Source of the DNA: Thermohalobaculum sp039817245
GTDB lineage: Bacteria > Pseudomonadota > Alphaproteobacteria > Rhodobacterales > Rhodobacteraceae
DNA length: 11,867 nucleotides
Reading direction: 5' to 3'
NCBI GenBank assembly: GCA_039817245.1
Contig: JBCBWF010000131.1
Coordinates: 1-11,867, forward strand
This document shows positions 1-7,079 of this stretch, in pieces; the stretch's first letter is position 1, and each line of letters begins with the position of its first letter. The notes under the pieces were generated by a model, which was given only the letters and a program-made list of their open reading frames with translations, was not told where the DNA came from and did not search any database. A program made the position numbers and the translations under genes.

Positions 1-1
1 A

Positions 2-118
2 CGCCTTACCGGCGCGCTCCTCGACCGCCTCACCCACCAAGTCCACATCCTCGAGATGAACTGCCAGAGCTACAGGCTCAGCCAGAGCCGCGCGCGAAGA
101 GCGGCAAAAACTCCTTGA
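2..118 (+). CDS. istB: IS21-family IstB helper ATPase, C-terminal fragment (cut by window edge)
   Basis: The frame is open from the window edge to TGA at 116-118 and gives about 38 residues, including LTGALLDRLTHQVHILEMN and then a basic tail (SQSRARRAAKTP). This is the typical end of IstB, the AAA+ helper ATPase that works with the IstA transposase in IS21-family elements. Only the tail is present, so the Walker motifs cannot be seen and intactness cannot be judged. The sequence immediately downstream looks like the right end of an IS21-type element, which supports the call. Orientation is plus, opposite to the polyol operon. Family assignment is confident; the specific element is not identified. 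Confidence 0.85.
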   Translation, partial: RLTGALLDRLTHQVHILEMNCQSYRLSQSRARRAAKTP

Positions 119-133
119 TCCCAGACACAAAAG

Positions 134-151
134 CCGGCCCTGACGGGCCGG
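134..151. terminator. GC-rich hairpin just downstream of istB
   Basis: CCGGCCC (134-140) pairs perfectly with GGGCCGG (145-151) around a TGAC loop. It lies 15 nt after the istB stop. No T-run follows, so it is a candidate terminator or 3'-protecting structure only. It abuts a second, larger inverted repeat at 151-202. Confidence 0.4.
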
Positions 152-202
152 AGCGCCTTGGCACGCGCCAGCTATTTGGGGAGCGCACGCGCCAAGGCGC
201 TC
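151..202. repeat. 12-bp perfect inverted repeat in the IS21 tail
   Basis: GAGCGCCTTGGC at 151-162 is the exact reverse complement of GCCAAGGCGCTC at 191-202, with 28 nt between the arms. It sits inside the non-coding tail of the IS21-type element, directly after the 134-151 hairpin. It may be part of the transcription stop or an accessory structure of the element's end. Confidence 0.6.
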
Positions 203-301
203 GCCCATGGCCACCGTCTGCTCTCAAACCAGAGTGGCCGGATTTTGCGCCGCCATCCTGGCGGGTTTTCCCGCCGTCATTGACACCCATCTTCGACCAA
301 G

Positions 302-317
302 CGCCGTTAACGTGACA
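302..317 (+). repeat. IS21-type terminal sequence, left copy of a 16-bp direct repeat
   Basis: CGCCGTTAACGTGACA occurs here and again, identical and in the same orientation, at 10753-10768. Here it forms the putative outer end of the IS21-family element. The preceding bases (about 286-301) are also loosely similar to those before the second copy (CCCA...CTTC...CC). Confidence 0.7.
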
Positions 318-330
318 CCACCATCTCGAC

Positions 331-489
331 ATGTCGGTCGGCAGCCTGATCGAAGGCATCGTGCTGCATAGCTTCGAGAGCAAGGCACCGTTCTCGGCCA
401 AGACGCTCGCGAAGATCGAGCGGCTTCGCGACGTCTACGACCTCGATCTGACAGCTGCGGACAGCCACTTGGAAGAAGACGAGCGCTGA
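331..489 (+). pseudogene. 52-aa open frame, probable C-terminal remnant of a gene cut by the IS21 insertion
   Basis: ATG at 331 to TGA at 487-489 gives 52 residues: MSVGSLIEGIVLHSFESKAP, then FSAKTLAKIERLRDVYDLDL, then an acidic end (SHLEEDER). The composition is protein-like (amphipathic, with alternating charges). The frame stays open upstream as far as a TGA at 313-315, which lies in the IS21 terminus. The simplest reading is therefore that the original gene continued upstream and was cut by the insertion, with the ATG being an internal methionine. The SVGSLIEGIVLHSFE stretch is faintly reminiscent of small helical DNA-binding proteins of the ribbon-helix-helix kind, but I do not recognise the family and assign no function. 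It could be a short intact gene, but I see no good ribosome binding site before 331. Confidence 0.45.
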
Positions 490-590
490 TCGAAGCCGTT
501 CTCCCCTTCCTCGCATATGCCGTCGCGCTCGGCACCGCTGCCGCGATACCCAGGCCGGGCGCCGCTGCCATGGTCGGCCGTGCCCTGGCG
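486..590 (+). pseudogene. Possible N-terminal scrap of a LysE/RhtB-type exporter
   Basis: The frame beginning CTG-ATC-GAA at 486 reads LIEAVLPFLAYAVALGTAAA, then IPRPGAAAMVGRALA. A hydrophobic helix followed by a P-x-PGAAA-x-V-x-RAL pattern resembles the start of LysE/RhtB amino-acid exporters, in which a PGP-type motif follows the first membrane segment. After about residue 35 the resemblance stops and the reading frame continues as low-complexity, non-membrane sequence to 926, so the rest is missing or replaced. No ATG exists at the start; it overlaps the end of the 52-aa frame by 4 nt. Taken together it looks like a decayed fragment. The resemblance is short and could be chance. Confidence 0.3.
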
Positions 591-976
591 ATGAGGTCCG
601 TTTCCTCGCTTCCGTTCATGCACCGTGCAGCATCGGGTAATCTGGGCTCCAAGCCGAGCTCTTCTGCGACGCCAGAGTCGCGCACGGCGTTGTGGCAGAT
701 TGCGTCACGCTCGGCCCTATGCGGCCCTCCGACACGGTCAGCGATGCTGCGTTGCGGCCGACCGAAGCATCCGTTCGTTGACCGCGCAGCATCAGCGGCG
801 CCCACAATGACGCAGTGCGCACTTTCGGACCTGCGGCGAGAGCCGGCTCTTAGTGTCGCTCAGAAAGGAGTCCCCGTCTTATCTTGCGCAGACTTCGCGC
901 TTCGGCTTTGGGGAACCTCAGCATGACCGACCCATGCGCCCCTTCTGGCTAAAAGGGCGAGTGGGTTGGGCGGTCT
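591..976. other. Gene-poor stretch between mobile-element debris and the operon's 3' end
   Basis: Open frames exist on both strands here, but none gives a recognisable protein and they overlap one another, so I annotate no gene. The stretch contains a perfect 12-bp palindrome (AGAGCCGGCTCT, 839-850) and, 17 nt beyond the mtlZ stop, the stem-loop listed separately. It is probably decayed sequence left by past insertions. Confidence 0.5.
937..959 (-). terminator. Weak stem-loop downstream of mtlZ, candidate operon end
   Basis: Read on the minus strand, CGCCCTTT pairs with AAGGGGCG as an 8-bp stem with one G-U wobble and a 7-nt loop. It begins 17 nt after the mtlZ stop. No U-run follows, so it is not a textbook intrinsic terminator; it may be a 3' end structure or coincidence. 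No better terminator is visible between here and 591. Confidence 0.3.
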
Positions 977-1909
977 TCACCAGAGCAGATCCTCTCTTCG
1001 AGGCGGCTGTGCCCCGGCCCGGGTCACTGCGACGCCGGCAGCGGCCACCCCGAACACCAAGGCGGCTTCGAGCGTCTCTTGATCGACTGATGAGATACGA
1101 TCGATGCACAGCGCTCCAGCCTCCTGTAGTCTTGCCAGCAGGCCCGCGTTGAAAGTGTCCCCGGCGCCGACGGTATCGACGACCTTGACTGGCTTTGCTG
1201 GTGCGGAGACTTCCACGCCGGACGACGTCATCGCGGCTGCCCCCTCGCTCCCCATTGTCGCAACGGCGAGGGATGGCCCGAGATCGAGGATCGATTGCAT
1301 CTTGCTCGCAAGCGAGGGCTTATCGGGCAGGAGCCAGTCCATATCTTCGTCGGAGATCTTCACGATATCCGAGCGCCGCATCATCCGATCAAGGCGTGCA
1401 CGATACGCCCCCTCGTCGCGCACGAACGCAGGCCGCACGTTGGGGTCGAGCATGGTGACACGACCCTCTCGCTCTCTCTCGTGCAGGGTTTCCATGGTCT
1501 GGGCGCAGGGGTCGCTTGCCAGGCTGATCCCGCCGAAGAAGAGGCTGGTCACGTCGCGCGGCAGGGCCGGGATCTCGTCGATCCTGAGCATGCGCATGGC
1601 CGATCCTTCGTCATGAAAGCTATACTTGGCCTGACCGTCAGTGAGAGAGACGAAGGCAAGCGACGTCTTGCGATCGGTCATCACCGAGAAGGTCGTGTCG
1701 ACCCGATCCTCGGTCAGCCGGTCTCGGAGCATCCGGCCGAAATCGTCCGTCGACAGGCCCGTCAGCAAACCGGCCCGGACCTCGAGGCGGCCAAGCGCGA
1801 TCGCCGTATTGAAGACCGCACCGCCCGGATACGGCACGAAGCCGGTCCGGCCATCGGCAGTCTCGGCGGGCAGCATGTCGACGAGCGCTTCACCGCAGCA
1901 AAGGATCAT
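977..1909 (-). CDS. mtlZ: Fructokinase, PfkB/ribokinase family
   Basis: This 310-residue protein should phosphorylate fructose to fructose-6-phosphate in the cytoplasm, the last step of hexitol use here. PfkB features are clear: a Gly-rich substrate-side motif with PGGAVFN at 28-34, LDPNVRP at 154-160, and the C-terminal signature DTVGAGDTFNAGLLA at 245-259, in which D251 of GAGD is the expected catalytic base. Length fits the family. The frame is open 70 codons further upstream, but that part overlaps mtlK antisense-like sequence and is not protein-like. The ATG at 1909 gives the usual 'ILCCGEALVDMLP' start and has GGGGAG about 8 nt upstream. It follows mtlK after 88 nt, the loosest junction of the metabolic genes. 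Sugar specificity is inferred from context; other PfkB substrates remain possible. Confidence 0.88.
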   Translation of the reverse strand: MILCCGEALVDMLPAETADGRTGFVPYPGGAVFNTAIALGRLEVRAGLLTGLSTDDFGRMLRDRLTEDRVDTTFSVMTDRKTSLAFVSLTDGQAKYSFHDEGSAMRMLRIDEIPALPRDVTSLFFGGISLASDPCAQTMETLHEREREGRVTMLDPNVRPAFVRDEGAYRARLDRMMRRSDIVKISDEDMDWLLPDKPSLASKMQSILDLGPSLAVATMGSEGAAAMTSSGVEVSAPAKPVKVVDTVGAGDTFNAGLLARLQEAGALCIDRISSVDQETLEAALVFGVAAAGVAVTRAGAQPPRREDLLW

Positions 1910-1997
1910 CACGCCACTCCCCAGCTGCCATTGCAGGGAAACGCAAGCTGGCGCCCCGATACGACGTTGCTGCGGCGCGAGACTGCAATCCGCATCA

Positions 1998-3503
1998 TCA
2001 CACCGCGCTACCCTCGGCCACATAGATGCGGAGCGCAGTACCGGTGCCCTCGCACCAGATCGTTCGAAGCCAGCGCTCGAAGGTGGCCGCAAAGGCCGGC
2101 TCTTTGGCGAGCGCGCCATAGATCCCGCCTTGGTCGAGCCAGGCCGAGGGCTGCGACCTGGCGCGGATCGCCGCCTGGCTGAGGCCCTCCCAATTCGGGT
2201 CGTTCGGTGCGATCACGCTGCCATCCTCGCGCGTGCCGGCGCACATCCGAGCCCAGAGTGCCTCAACCAGGCTAAGCCCCTCGACCGCGCCGCCCGCCGT
2301 CAGCGCATCGCGCAGGACCGGCAGCACAAAGCCCGTGTGGCGGGAAGACCCATCGAAGGCGACGCGACGGGTGGTGTCGCGGATGGCAGGGTTTGCGAAC
2401 CGCTGCTCGATCAGTGCGGCGTAGTCGAGCGGTGTCATCCCGGGCACCGACGCGACCTGAGGCACGATCTCCTCGCGCTGGACCTTTCGGAAGAAGGCCG
2501 CGATCTCGGGATGCGCCATGCAGTCGGCGATGGTGTCGAGCGACAGGAGTTCACCGGCATTGGCGAGCACCTGGTGGCCGGCGTTCAGAATGCGGATCTT
2601 CATGGTCTCGTGGTCGTGCACCCGGTCGGTGAAGGTGGCGCCGGCTTCCTCCCAAGCGGGCCTTCCGGCGCAGAACGCATCCTCCATCACCCACTGGCGA
2701 AAGCTCTCGTGCGTTACGGGTGCTGCATCGAGGATGCCGAGGTCCCTGGCCTTGGCGATCTCGTCAGCACCGGTCGCGGGCACGATGCAGTCGACCATGG
2801 AGTTCGGGAACGTGCAGTGCGTCGCGATCCACTGCGCAAGATCAGGATCGCTGAGGTCAGCCATCGAGACGACCGCCGCCCGCGTGATGTCGCCGTTGCC
2901 ACGCAGGTTGTCGCAGCTTTGCACCGTGAAGGGCCCGTGGCCCTGTGCACGCCGCCGCCCTAGGGCCGCGACGATGGCGCCGAAGGCGGTGCGCGGGCTT
3001 GAGGGATGACCTGCGTCGAACACGATATCGGGGTGGACGGCGTCGAAGGCCCCCGTGGCAGGATCGACGTAGTACCCGCCCTCTGTCACCGTCAGCGACA
3101 CGATGCAGATCGACGGATCGGCCATCCGATCGATCAGCGCCGCATTGTCCTGCTCGACCGCCACGAAATCCACCATGGCCCCGCAGATCTCGGCCGAGGT
3201 GCCATCCGGACGCAGCTCGATCAGCGTGGTCAACCAGTCCTGCGTGCCGAGTTTTTCGCGCATCCCCGCATCGCTCGGACGCACGCCGGCGCCCACCACA
3301 GCCCAGTCGAGGGCGCGCCCCTGTTGCATCAGGCGGTGCAGGTACCAGGCTTGATGGGCGCGGTGAAAGTTGCCGACGCCGATATGCACGATGCCGGGCG
3401 ACAGGTCCGAGACGTCGTAGCGCGGCGTGGCGATGGTATCGGGCAGATCGGACAGGGTGGCTCGGCTGAGCGGGACCTGCCGGTCAGGCGTCAGCTCATC
3501 CAT
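1998..3503 (-). CDS. mtlK: Mannitol 2-dehydrogenase (polyol-specific long-chain dehydrogenase)
   Basis: A 501-residue NAD-dependent enzyme expected to oxidise D-mannitol to D-fructose, with D-arabitol or sorbitol as possible further substrates in this family. The dinucleotide-binding segment near the N-terminus contains GIVHIGVGNFHRAHQ (37-51). The family's catalytic pattern K-x4-N-x2-H is present in KIRILNAGH as K302, N307 and H310, matching the spacing of the lysine, asparagine and histidine known from Pseudomonas mannitol 2-dehydrogenase. The full length is normal for the group. The ATG at 3503 lies inside the end of smoS, so the two genes overlap by 13 nt, which suggests translational coupling. 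Enzyme class is very secure; exact polyol preference is inferred from the sorbitol/mannitol operon context. Confidence 0.93.
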   Translation of the reverse strand: MDELTPDRQVPLSRATLSDLPDTIATPRYDVSDLSPGIVHIGVGNFHRAHQAWYLHRLMQQGRALDWAVVGAGVRPSDAGMREKLGTQDWLTTLIELRPDGTSAEICGAMVDFVAVEQDNAALIDRMADPSICIVSLTVTEGGYYVDPATGAFDAVHPDIVFDAGHPSSPRTAFGAIVAALGRRRAQGHGPFTVQSCDNLRGNGDITRAAVVSMADLSDPDLAQWIATHCTFPNSMVDCIVPATGADEIAKARDLGILDAAPVTHESFRQWVMEDAFCAGRPAWEEAGATFTDRVHDHETMKIRILNAGHQVLANAGELLSLDTIADCMAHPEIAAFFRKVQREEIVPQVASVPGMTPLDYAALIEQRFANPAIRDTTRRVAFDGSSRHTGFVLPVLRDALTAGGAVEGLSLVEALWARMCAGTREDGSVIAPNDPNWEGLSQAAIRARSQPSAWLDQGGIYGALAKEPAFAATFERWLRTIWCEGTGTALRIYVAEGSAV

Positions 3504-4261
3504 TGGCCGCCGTCCACGTTGTAGGTCTGTGCCACGACGTAGCGGGCCTCGTCGCTGGCGAGGAACACCGCCATGCCGGTCAGATCCTCGGGCGTGCCCA
3601 TACGGCCGAAGGGGACGGCCGCACCGACCTCCAGCTTCTTCTGGCCCAGTGCCTTGCCCTCGTAGCGGGCGAAGAGGGTATCGACCCCGTCCCAGTGCTC
3701 GCCATCGACCACGCCGGGCGAGATGGCGTTCACGTTGATGCCGTGGCGGATGAGCGCGAGCCCGGCCGATTGCGTCAGGCTGATCACGGCGGCCTTGGTG
3801 GCGCAGTAGACCGCGACCAGCGGCTCACCCCGCCTGCCTGCCTGGCTCGCCATGTTGATGATGCGCCCCTGGATATCCTCGGCGATCATGTGCCGGGCGA
3901 CGGCCTGCAGCGTGAACAGGCTGCCGGCGACGTTGACGGCGAAGGCGCGATCATAGTCCGCACGCGTGATCTCGGTGACAGGCGCGGCGGTGAAGATGGC
4001 GGCATTGTTCACCAGGATGTCGACCCGGCCCATCGCGGCGATGGCGGTGTCGACACCCGTCTCGATCGAGGTCTGGTCGGTCACATCCATCTCGATCGCG
4101 GTGGCCGCATCGCCGATCTCGGTGGCCGCCATTCGGGCCCGCGCGACATCGATATCCGCCAGCGCCACGCGCGCCCCTTCACGGGCATAGGCGCGCACGA
4201 AGGCAAGCCCGATACCGCGGGCGGCCCCCGTGATCAGCGCCGTCTTGCCTGTCAGCCGCAT
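3491..4261 (-). CDS. smoS: Sorbitol (glucitol) dehydrogenase, short-chain dehydrogenase family
   Basis: A 256-residue classical SDR expected to oxidise D-sorbitol to D-fructose with NAD+. Visible are the cofactor motif TGAARGIG (11-18), an aspartate after the second strand (ADID, about 36-37) that favours NAD over NADP, NNAA at 85-88, N110, and the catalytic S139, Y152 and K156 (YCATK). The C-terminus YNVDGGQWMS closely resembles the sorbitol dehydrogenase of Rhodobacter sphaeroides as I remember it. I chose the ATG at 4261, which overlaps the smoK stop as TGATG and gives the family's usual length. A GTG one codon earlier (4264) is the alternative. Its end overlaps mtlK by 13 nt. Galactitol is a known side substrate of such enzymes. 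Confidence 0.93.
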   Translation of the reverse strand: MRLTGKTALITGAARGIGLAFVRAYAREGARVALADIDVARARMAATEIGDAATAIEMDVTDQTSIETGVDTAIAAMGRVDILVNNAAIFTAAPVTEITRADYDRAFAVNVAGSLFTLQAVARHMIAEDIQGRIINMASQAGRRGEPLVAVYCATKAAVISLTQSAGLALIRHGINVNAISPGVVDGEHWDGVDTLFARYEGKALGQKKLEVGAAVPFGRMGTPEDLTGMAVFLASDEARYVVAQTYNVDGGQWMS

Positions 4262-5262
4262 CACGCGATCCTGAGGCCCGCCGCGTCGAAGCGGTAGATC
4301 TGGTCCGTGCGCGGCCTCAGCGTGATCCGGTCGCCGTGGCGCAGACCGACCTCGCCCGGCGCGCGCACGGTCAGCGTCTCCCCCAGACCGGTGTCATGGA
4401 CATGCAGGAAGGTATCGGAGCCAAGATGCTCGGCCACGCCGACGATGCCCTGCCAGGTCCCATCATCGGCCACGTCGATATGCTCGGGCCGAATGCCGAT
4501 GGTGTGGGCGTCGTGCTTGGCGGCCTCCGCCCCCTCGATCAGGTTCATTTTCGGGCTGCCGATGAAGCCTGCCACGAACAGATTGCGCGGGCTGCGGTAG
4601 AGGTCGAGCGGGCTCCCCACCTGTTCGATGTTCCCTGCGCGCAGCACGACGATCTTGTCGGCCATCGTCATGGCTTCGACCTGATCATGCGTCACGTAGA
4701 TCATCGTGGTCTTCAGCCGCTCATGCAGCTCGCTGATCTCGAGGCGCATGCCCACGCGCAGTGCCGCATCGAGGTTGGACAGCGGCTCGTCGAACAAAAA
4801 CGCCGCGGGCTCGCGCACGATAGCGCGGCCGATGGCGACGCGCTGGCGCTGTCCGCCCGAAAGCTGCCCCGGCCGCCGGTCGAGGTAGTCGGTCAGGTTC
4901 AATGCCTTGGCTGCCGCCTCGATCCGGCGCTCCTGTTCTTCCTTGGGGATGCCGGCCATGCGCATGGGAAAGGCAATGTTCTTGCGCACGCTCATATGCG
5001 GGTAGAGCGCGTAGGACTGGAAGACCATGGCCAGGCCACGCTTGGCCGGCGGCGTGTCCGAGGCGTCGGTGCCGTTGATGCGGATGACCCCGGAGGAGAT
5101 ATCCTCGAGCCCCGCGATCAAGCGCAGCAGCGTGGACTTGCCACAACCCGACGGGCCCACGAAGACGCAGAACTCGCCCTCCTCGATCGTCAGATCCAGC
5201 GGTGGAATGACCTCGACCGGGCCGAAGCTCTTGGTCACCTGTTCAAGCGTGATCTTGCCCAT
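4261..5262 (-). CDS. smoK: Sorbitol/mannitol ABC importer, ATP-binding subunit
   Basis: A 333-residue ATPase of the MalK/UgpC type that powers SmoFG at the inner membrane. Walker A is GPSGCGKST (36-44), the Q-loop is FQSYALYP (81-88), the signature is LSGGQ (134-138), Walker B is FLFDEP (155-160), and the switch histidine is H192 in YVTHDQ. A C-terminal regulatory region of TOBE type carries GIRPEH (256-261) and ends near 333, a normal length for this group. AGGAG upstream of the ATG directly follows the smoG stop (taaAGGAG), and only 12 nt separate the genes. The stop overlaps the smoS start by one base. Such ATPases are sometimes shared between sugar importers, but here it sits within the operon. 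Confidence 0.95.
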   Translation of the reverse strand: MGKITLEQVTKSFGPVEVIPPLDLTIEEGEFCVFVGPSGCGKSTLLRLIAGLEDISSGVIRINGTDASDTPPAKRGLAMVFQSYALYPHMSVRKNIAFPMRMAGIPKEEQERRIEAAAKALNLTDYLDRRPGQLSGGQRQRVAIGRAIVREPAAFLFDEPLSNLDAALRVGMRLEISELHERLKTTMIYVTHDQVEAMTMADKIVVLRAGNIEQVGSPLDLYRSPRNLFVAGFIGSPKMNLIEGAEAAKHDAHTIGIRPEHIDVADDGTWQGIVGVAEHLGSDTFLHVHDTGLGETLTVRAPGEVGLRHGDRITLRPRTDQIYRFDAAGLRIA

Positions 5263-5274
5263 GGGGTCGCTCCT

Positions 5275-6105
5275 TTACTTGACGGCGCCGAAGGTGAGGC
5301 CGCGCACGAGCTGTTTCTGGCTGAACCAGCCCAGGATAAGGATCGGCGCTATGGCCATGGTCGAGGCGGCGGAGAGCTTGGCGTAGAACAGGCCCTCGGG
5401 GCTGGAGTAGCTGGCGATGAAGGCCGTCAGCGGCGCGGCATTCGCGGCGGTCAGGTTCAGCGTCCAGAACGCCTCGTTCCAGGCCAGGATGAAGTTCAAC
5501 AGGACGGTCGAGGCGATGCCGGGGATCGCCATGGGCGTGAGCACGTAGAGGATCTCCTCACGCAGCCCCGCGCCGTCCATCCGCGCGGCCTCCAGGATCT
5601 CGCCCGGGATCTCGCGAAAATACGTGTAGAGCATCCAGACGATAATCGGCAGGTTGATCAGCATCAGCACGACGACCAGGCCCGCGCGGGTGTCGAGGAT
5701 GCCGAGCTCGATGAACAGCAGGTAGATCGGGTAGAGCACGCCCACGGCCGGCAGCATCTTGGTCGACAGCATCCAGAGCAGGATATCCTTGGTTCGCCGC
5801 GACGGCACGAAGGCCATCGACCAGGCCGCCGGCACCGCGATGATCACACCCAGGATCGTCGAGCCGCCGGCGATGATCAGCGAGTTCATCAGGAACTTCA
5901 TGTAGTCCGACCGCTCCTGCACCACCGCGTAGTTCTCGAGCGTCCAACTGAAGTTCAGGAACAGCGGGGGGCTCGCGATCGCCTCCGCCTCGGTCTTGAA
6001 GCTGGTGAGGATCGTCCAGAGGATCGGGAAGAAGATCAGGAGCCCGATAGCCCAGGCGAGGGCGGTGTTCAGGACCTTGCGGCGCGGGGTGACGGCGCGT
6101 GCCAT
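5275..6105 (-). CDS. smoG: Sorbitol/mannitol ABC importer, inner-membrane permease (MalG type)
   Basis: A 276-residue membrane protein with about six hydrophobic segments, the first at roughly 14-34. The EAA loop that docks on the ATPase reads EAARMDGAGLREEILYVLTP (172-191), the expected form for carbohydrate permeases of the MalG branch. The ATG at 6105 is preceded by GGAGGG at close spacing, and the smoF stop lies 10 nt upstream, so translation is probably coupled. It pairs with SmoF to form the channel for hexitols delivered by SmoE. Family assignment is firm; the substrate comes from the neighbouring dehydrogenases. Confidence 0.94.
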   Translation of the reverse strand: MARAVTPRRKVLNTALAWAIGLLIFFPILWTILTSFKTEAEAIASPPLFLNFSWTLENYAVVQERSDYMKFLMNSLIIAGGSTILGVIIAVPAAWSMAFVPSRRTKDILLWMLSTKMLPAVGVLYPIYLLFIELGILDTRAGLVVVLMLINLPIIVWMLYTYFREIPGEILEAARMDGAGLREEILYVLTPMAIPGIASTVLLNFILAWNEAFWTLNLTAANAAPLTAFIASYSSPEGLFYAKLSAASTMAIAPILILGWFSQKQLVRGLTFGAVK

Positions 6106-6115
6106 GGGTCCCTCC

Positions 6116-6982
6116 TCAGCGATCCAGGTTCTTGCCGACGATCCGCATCAGGAAGATCGCGACGATGTTGGCGAGGATGATGGCGTAGACGCCGCCGGCG
6201 CTGCCGAGGCCGACGTTCTGGCTCTCCAGCACCCGCTGGTAGATCAGGTAGGTCAGCGTCCGCGTGCCGAAGGCCCCGCCCGTGGTCACGAAGATCTCGG
6301 CGAAGATCGAGAGCAGAAAGATCGTCTGGATAAGGATCACGATAGTGATCGCGCGGGAGAGATGCGGCAGCACGATGTAGCCGAAGCGCGCGAGCGGCGA
6401 GGCGCCGTCCATCTCGGCGGCCTCCAACTGCTCGCTGTCGAGGGATTGCACCGCGGTCAGCAAGATCAGCGTCGCGAAGGGTAGCCACTGCCAGGACACG
6501 ATCATGATGATCGAGGCGATGGGTACGTCGCTCAGCCAGGATATCGGCTCGGCCCCGAACAGCTGCCACAGATGCGCGAACAGCCCGTTCGTCGGATCCA
6601 TGAACATGTTCTTCCAGACCAGTGCCGAGACGGTGGGCATCACAAAGAAGGGCGCGATCACCAGGATGCGGACGACCCCCTGCCCCCACATCGGCTGGTT
6701 GAGCAGCATCGCGAGCAACACGCCGAGGACGACGGTGATGAGCAGCACACCACCAACGATGATCAGCGTGGTCTGGATGCTGGGCCAGAAGGCGCTGGAC
6801 GAGACGAAACGCACGTAGTTGTCGACGCCTGCCCAGCCGAGATCGCCGCCCCTGAGCGGCAGGTAGCGCCGGAACGAGAACCAGAGCGTCATCGTCAGCG
6901 GCACCAGCATCCAGCCGAGTAGCAGAATGACGGCCGGAGTCATCATGAGGCGTGCGGCAGACCGGGAGTGTTGCGTAGCCAT
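6116..6982 (-). CDS. smoF: Sorbitol/mannitol ABC importer, inner-membrane permease (MalF type)
   Basis: A 288-residue permease with a short basic N-terminus, a first membrane segment at about 13-36, and several further hydrophobic helices. The EAA loop is EAAEMDGASPLARFGYIVLP (187-206), which contacts SmoK. It lacks the long periplasmic insertion of enterobacterial MalF, as is usual for the short UgpA-like form. The ATG at 6982 has a very strong ribosome binding site (AGGAGGT, 8 nt upstream), which sets the start. A longer overlapping frame on the same strand is a shadow. It lies 97 nt after smoE, with a hairpin in the gap, and 10 nt before smoG. Confidence 0.94.
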   Translation of the reverse strand: MATQHSRSAARLMMTPAVILLLGWMLVPLTMTLWFSFRRYLPLRGGDLGWAGVDNYVRFVSSSAFWPSIQTTLIIVGGVLLITVVLGVLLAMLLNQPMWGQGVVRILVIAPFFVMPTVSALVWKNMFMDPTNGLFAHLWQLFGAEPISWLSDVPIASIIMIVSWQWLPFATLILLTAVQSLDSEQLEAAEMDGASPLARFGYIVLPHLSRAITIVILIQTIFLLSIFAEIFVTTGGAFGTRTLTYLIYQRVLESQNVGLGSAGGVYAIILANIVAIFLMRIVGKNLDR

Positions 6983-7044
6983 GGCGCAAGACCTCCTCGT
7001 TCAAGCAACAAGGCCTGTCTTCAGGGGTGTCTGTCGGGCGGTGG

Positions 7045-7069
7045 CGGGCGGCGTGGTGATCGCCGCCCG
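7045..7069 (-). promoter_or_regulatory. Intercistronic stem-loop between smoE and smoF
   Basis: CGGGCGGCG pairs perfectly with CGCCGCCCG (9 bp, 7-nt loop) in the 97-nt gap after the smoE stop. Hairpins at this place, after the binding-protein gene and before the permease genes, are well known in other importers (malE-malF for example). There they protect the 5' mRNA segment and give excess binding protein. No U-run follows, so attenuation or stabilisation is more likely than full termination. The role here is inferred from position. Confidence 0.65.
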
Positions 7070-7079
7070 GGGCGGGGGC

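Larger units (their letters stand above)
2..317 (+). mobile_element. Right-hand portion of an IS21-family insertion sequence
   Basis: This stretch holds the end of istB, a non-coding tail with strong hairpins (134-202), and two imperfect direct repeats of 22 nt at 235-256 and 259-280 that match at 17 of 22 positions. Repeated terminal binding sites of this kind are characteristic of IS21 ends. The stretch closes with GTGACA at 312-317, consistent with the ...CA-3' ends of the family. The exact outer boundary is inferred: it could be near 285 (the first TGACA, 281-285) or at 317 (the second). Position 317 is preferred because the sequence up to there recurs at 10753-10768. Unrelated coding sequence appears to begin right after it. 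Confidence 0.7.

Noticed and set aside
1910..2119. Upstream extension of the fructokinase frame to a 380-residue protein
   Set aside because: The added 70 residues overlap the end of mtlK and are Arg/Pro-rich with no family resemblance. The ATG at 1909 gives the normal PfkB start and has a ribosome binding site.
1641..6180. Long plus-strand open frames opposite the polyol genes (up to about 600 codons)
   Set aside because: They are antisense shadows of high-GC coding sequence: His/Arg/Asp-rich, with no domains and no ribosome binding sites. The minus-strand frames have full family motifs.
6069..7004. A 311-codon frame overlapping smoF on the same strand
   Set aside because: It is a +1-type shadow with Arg/His-rich, non-membrane sequence. 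The 6116-6982 frame has the membrane helices, the EAA loop and a strong ribosome binding site.
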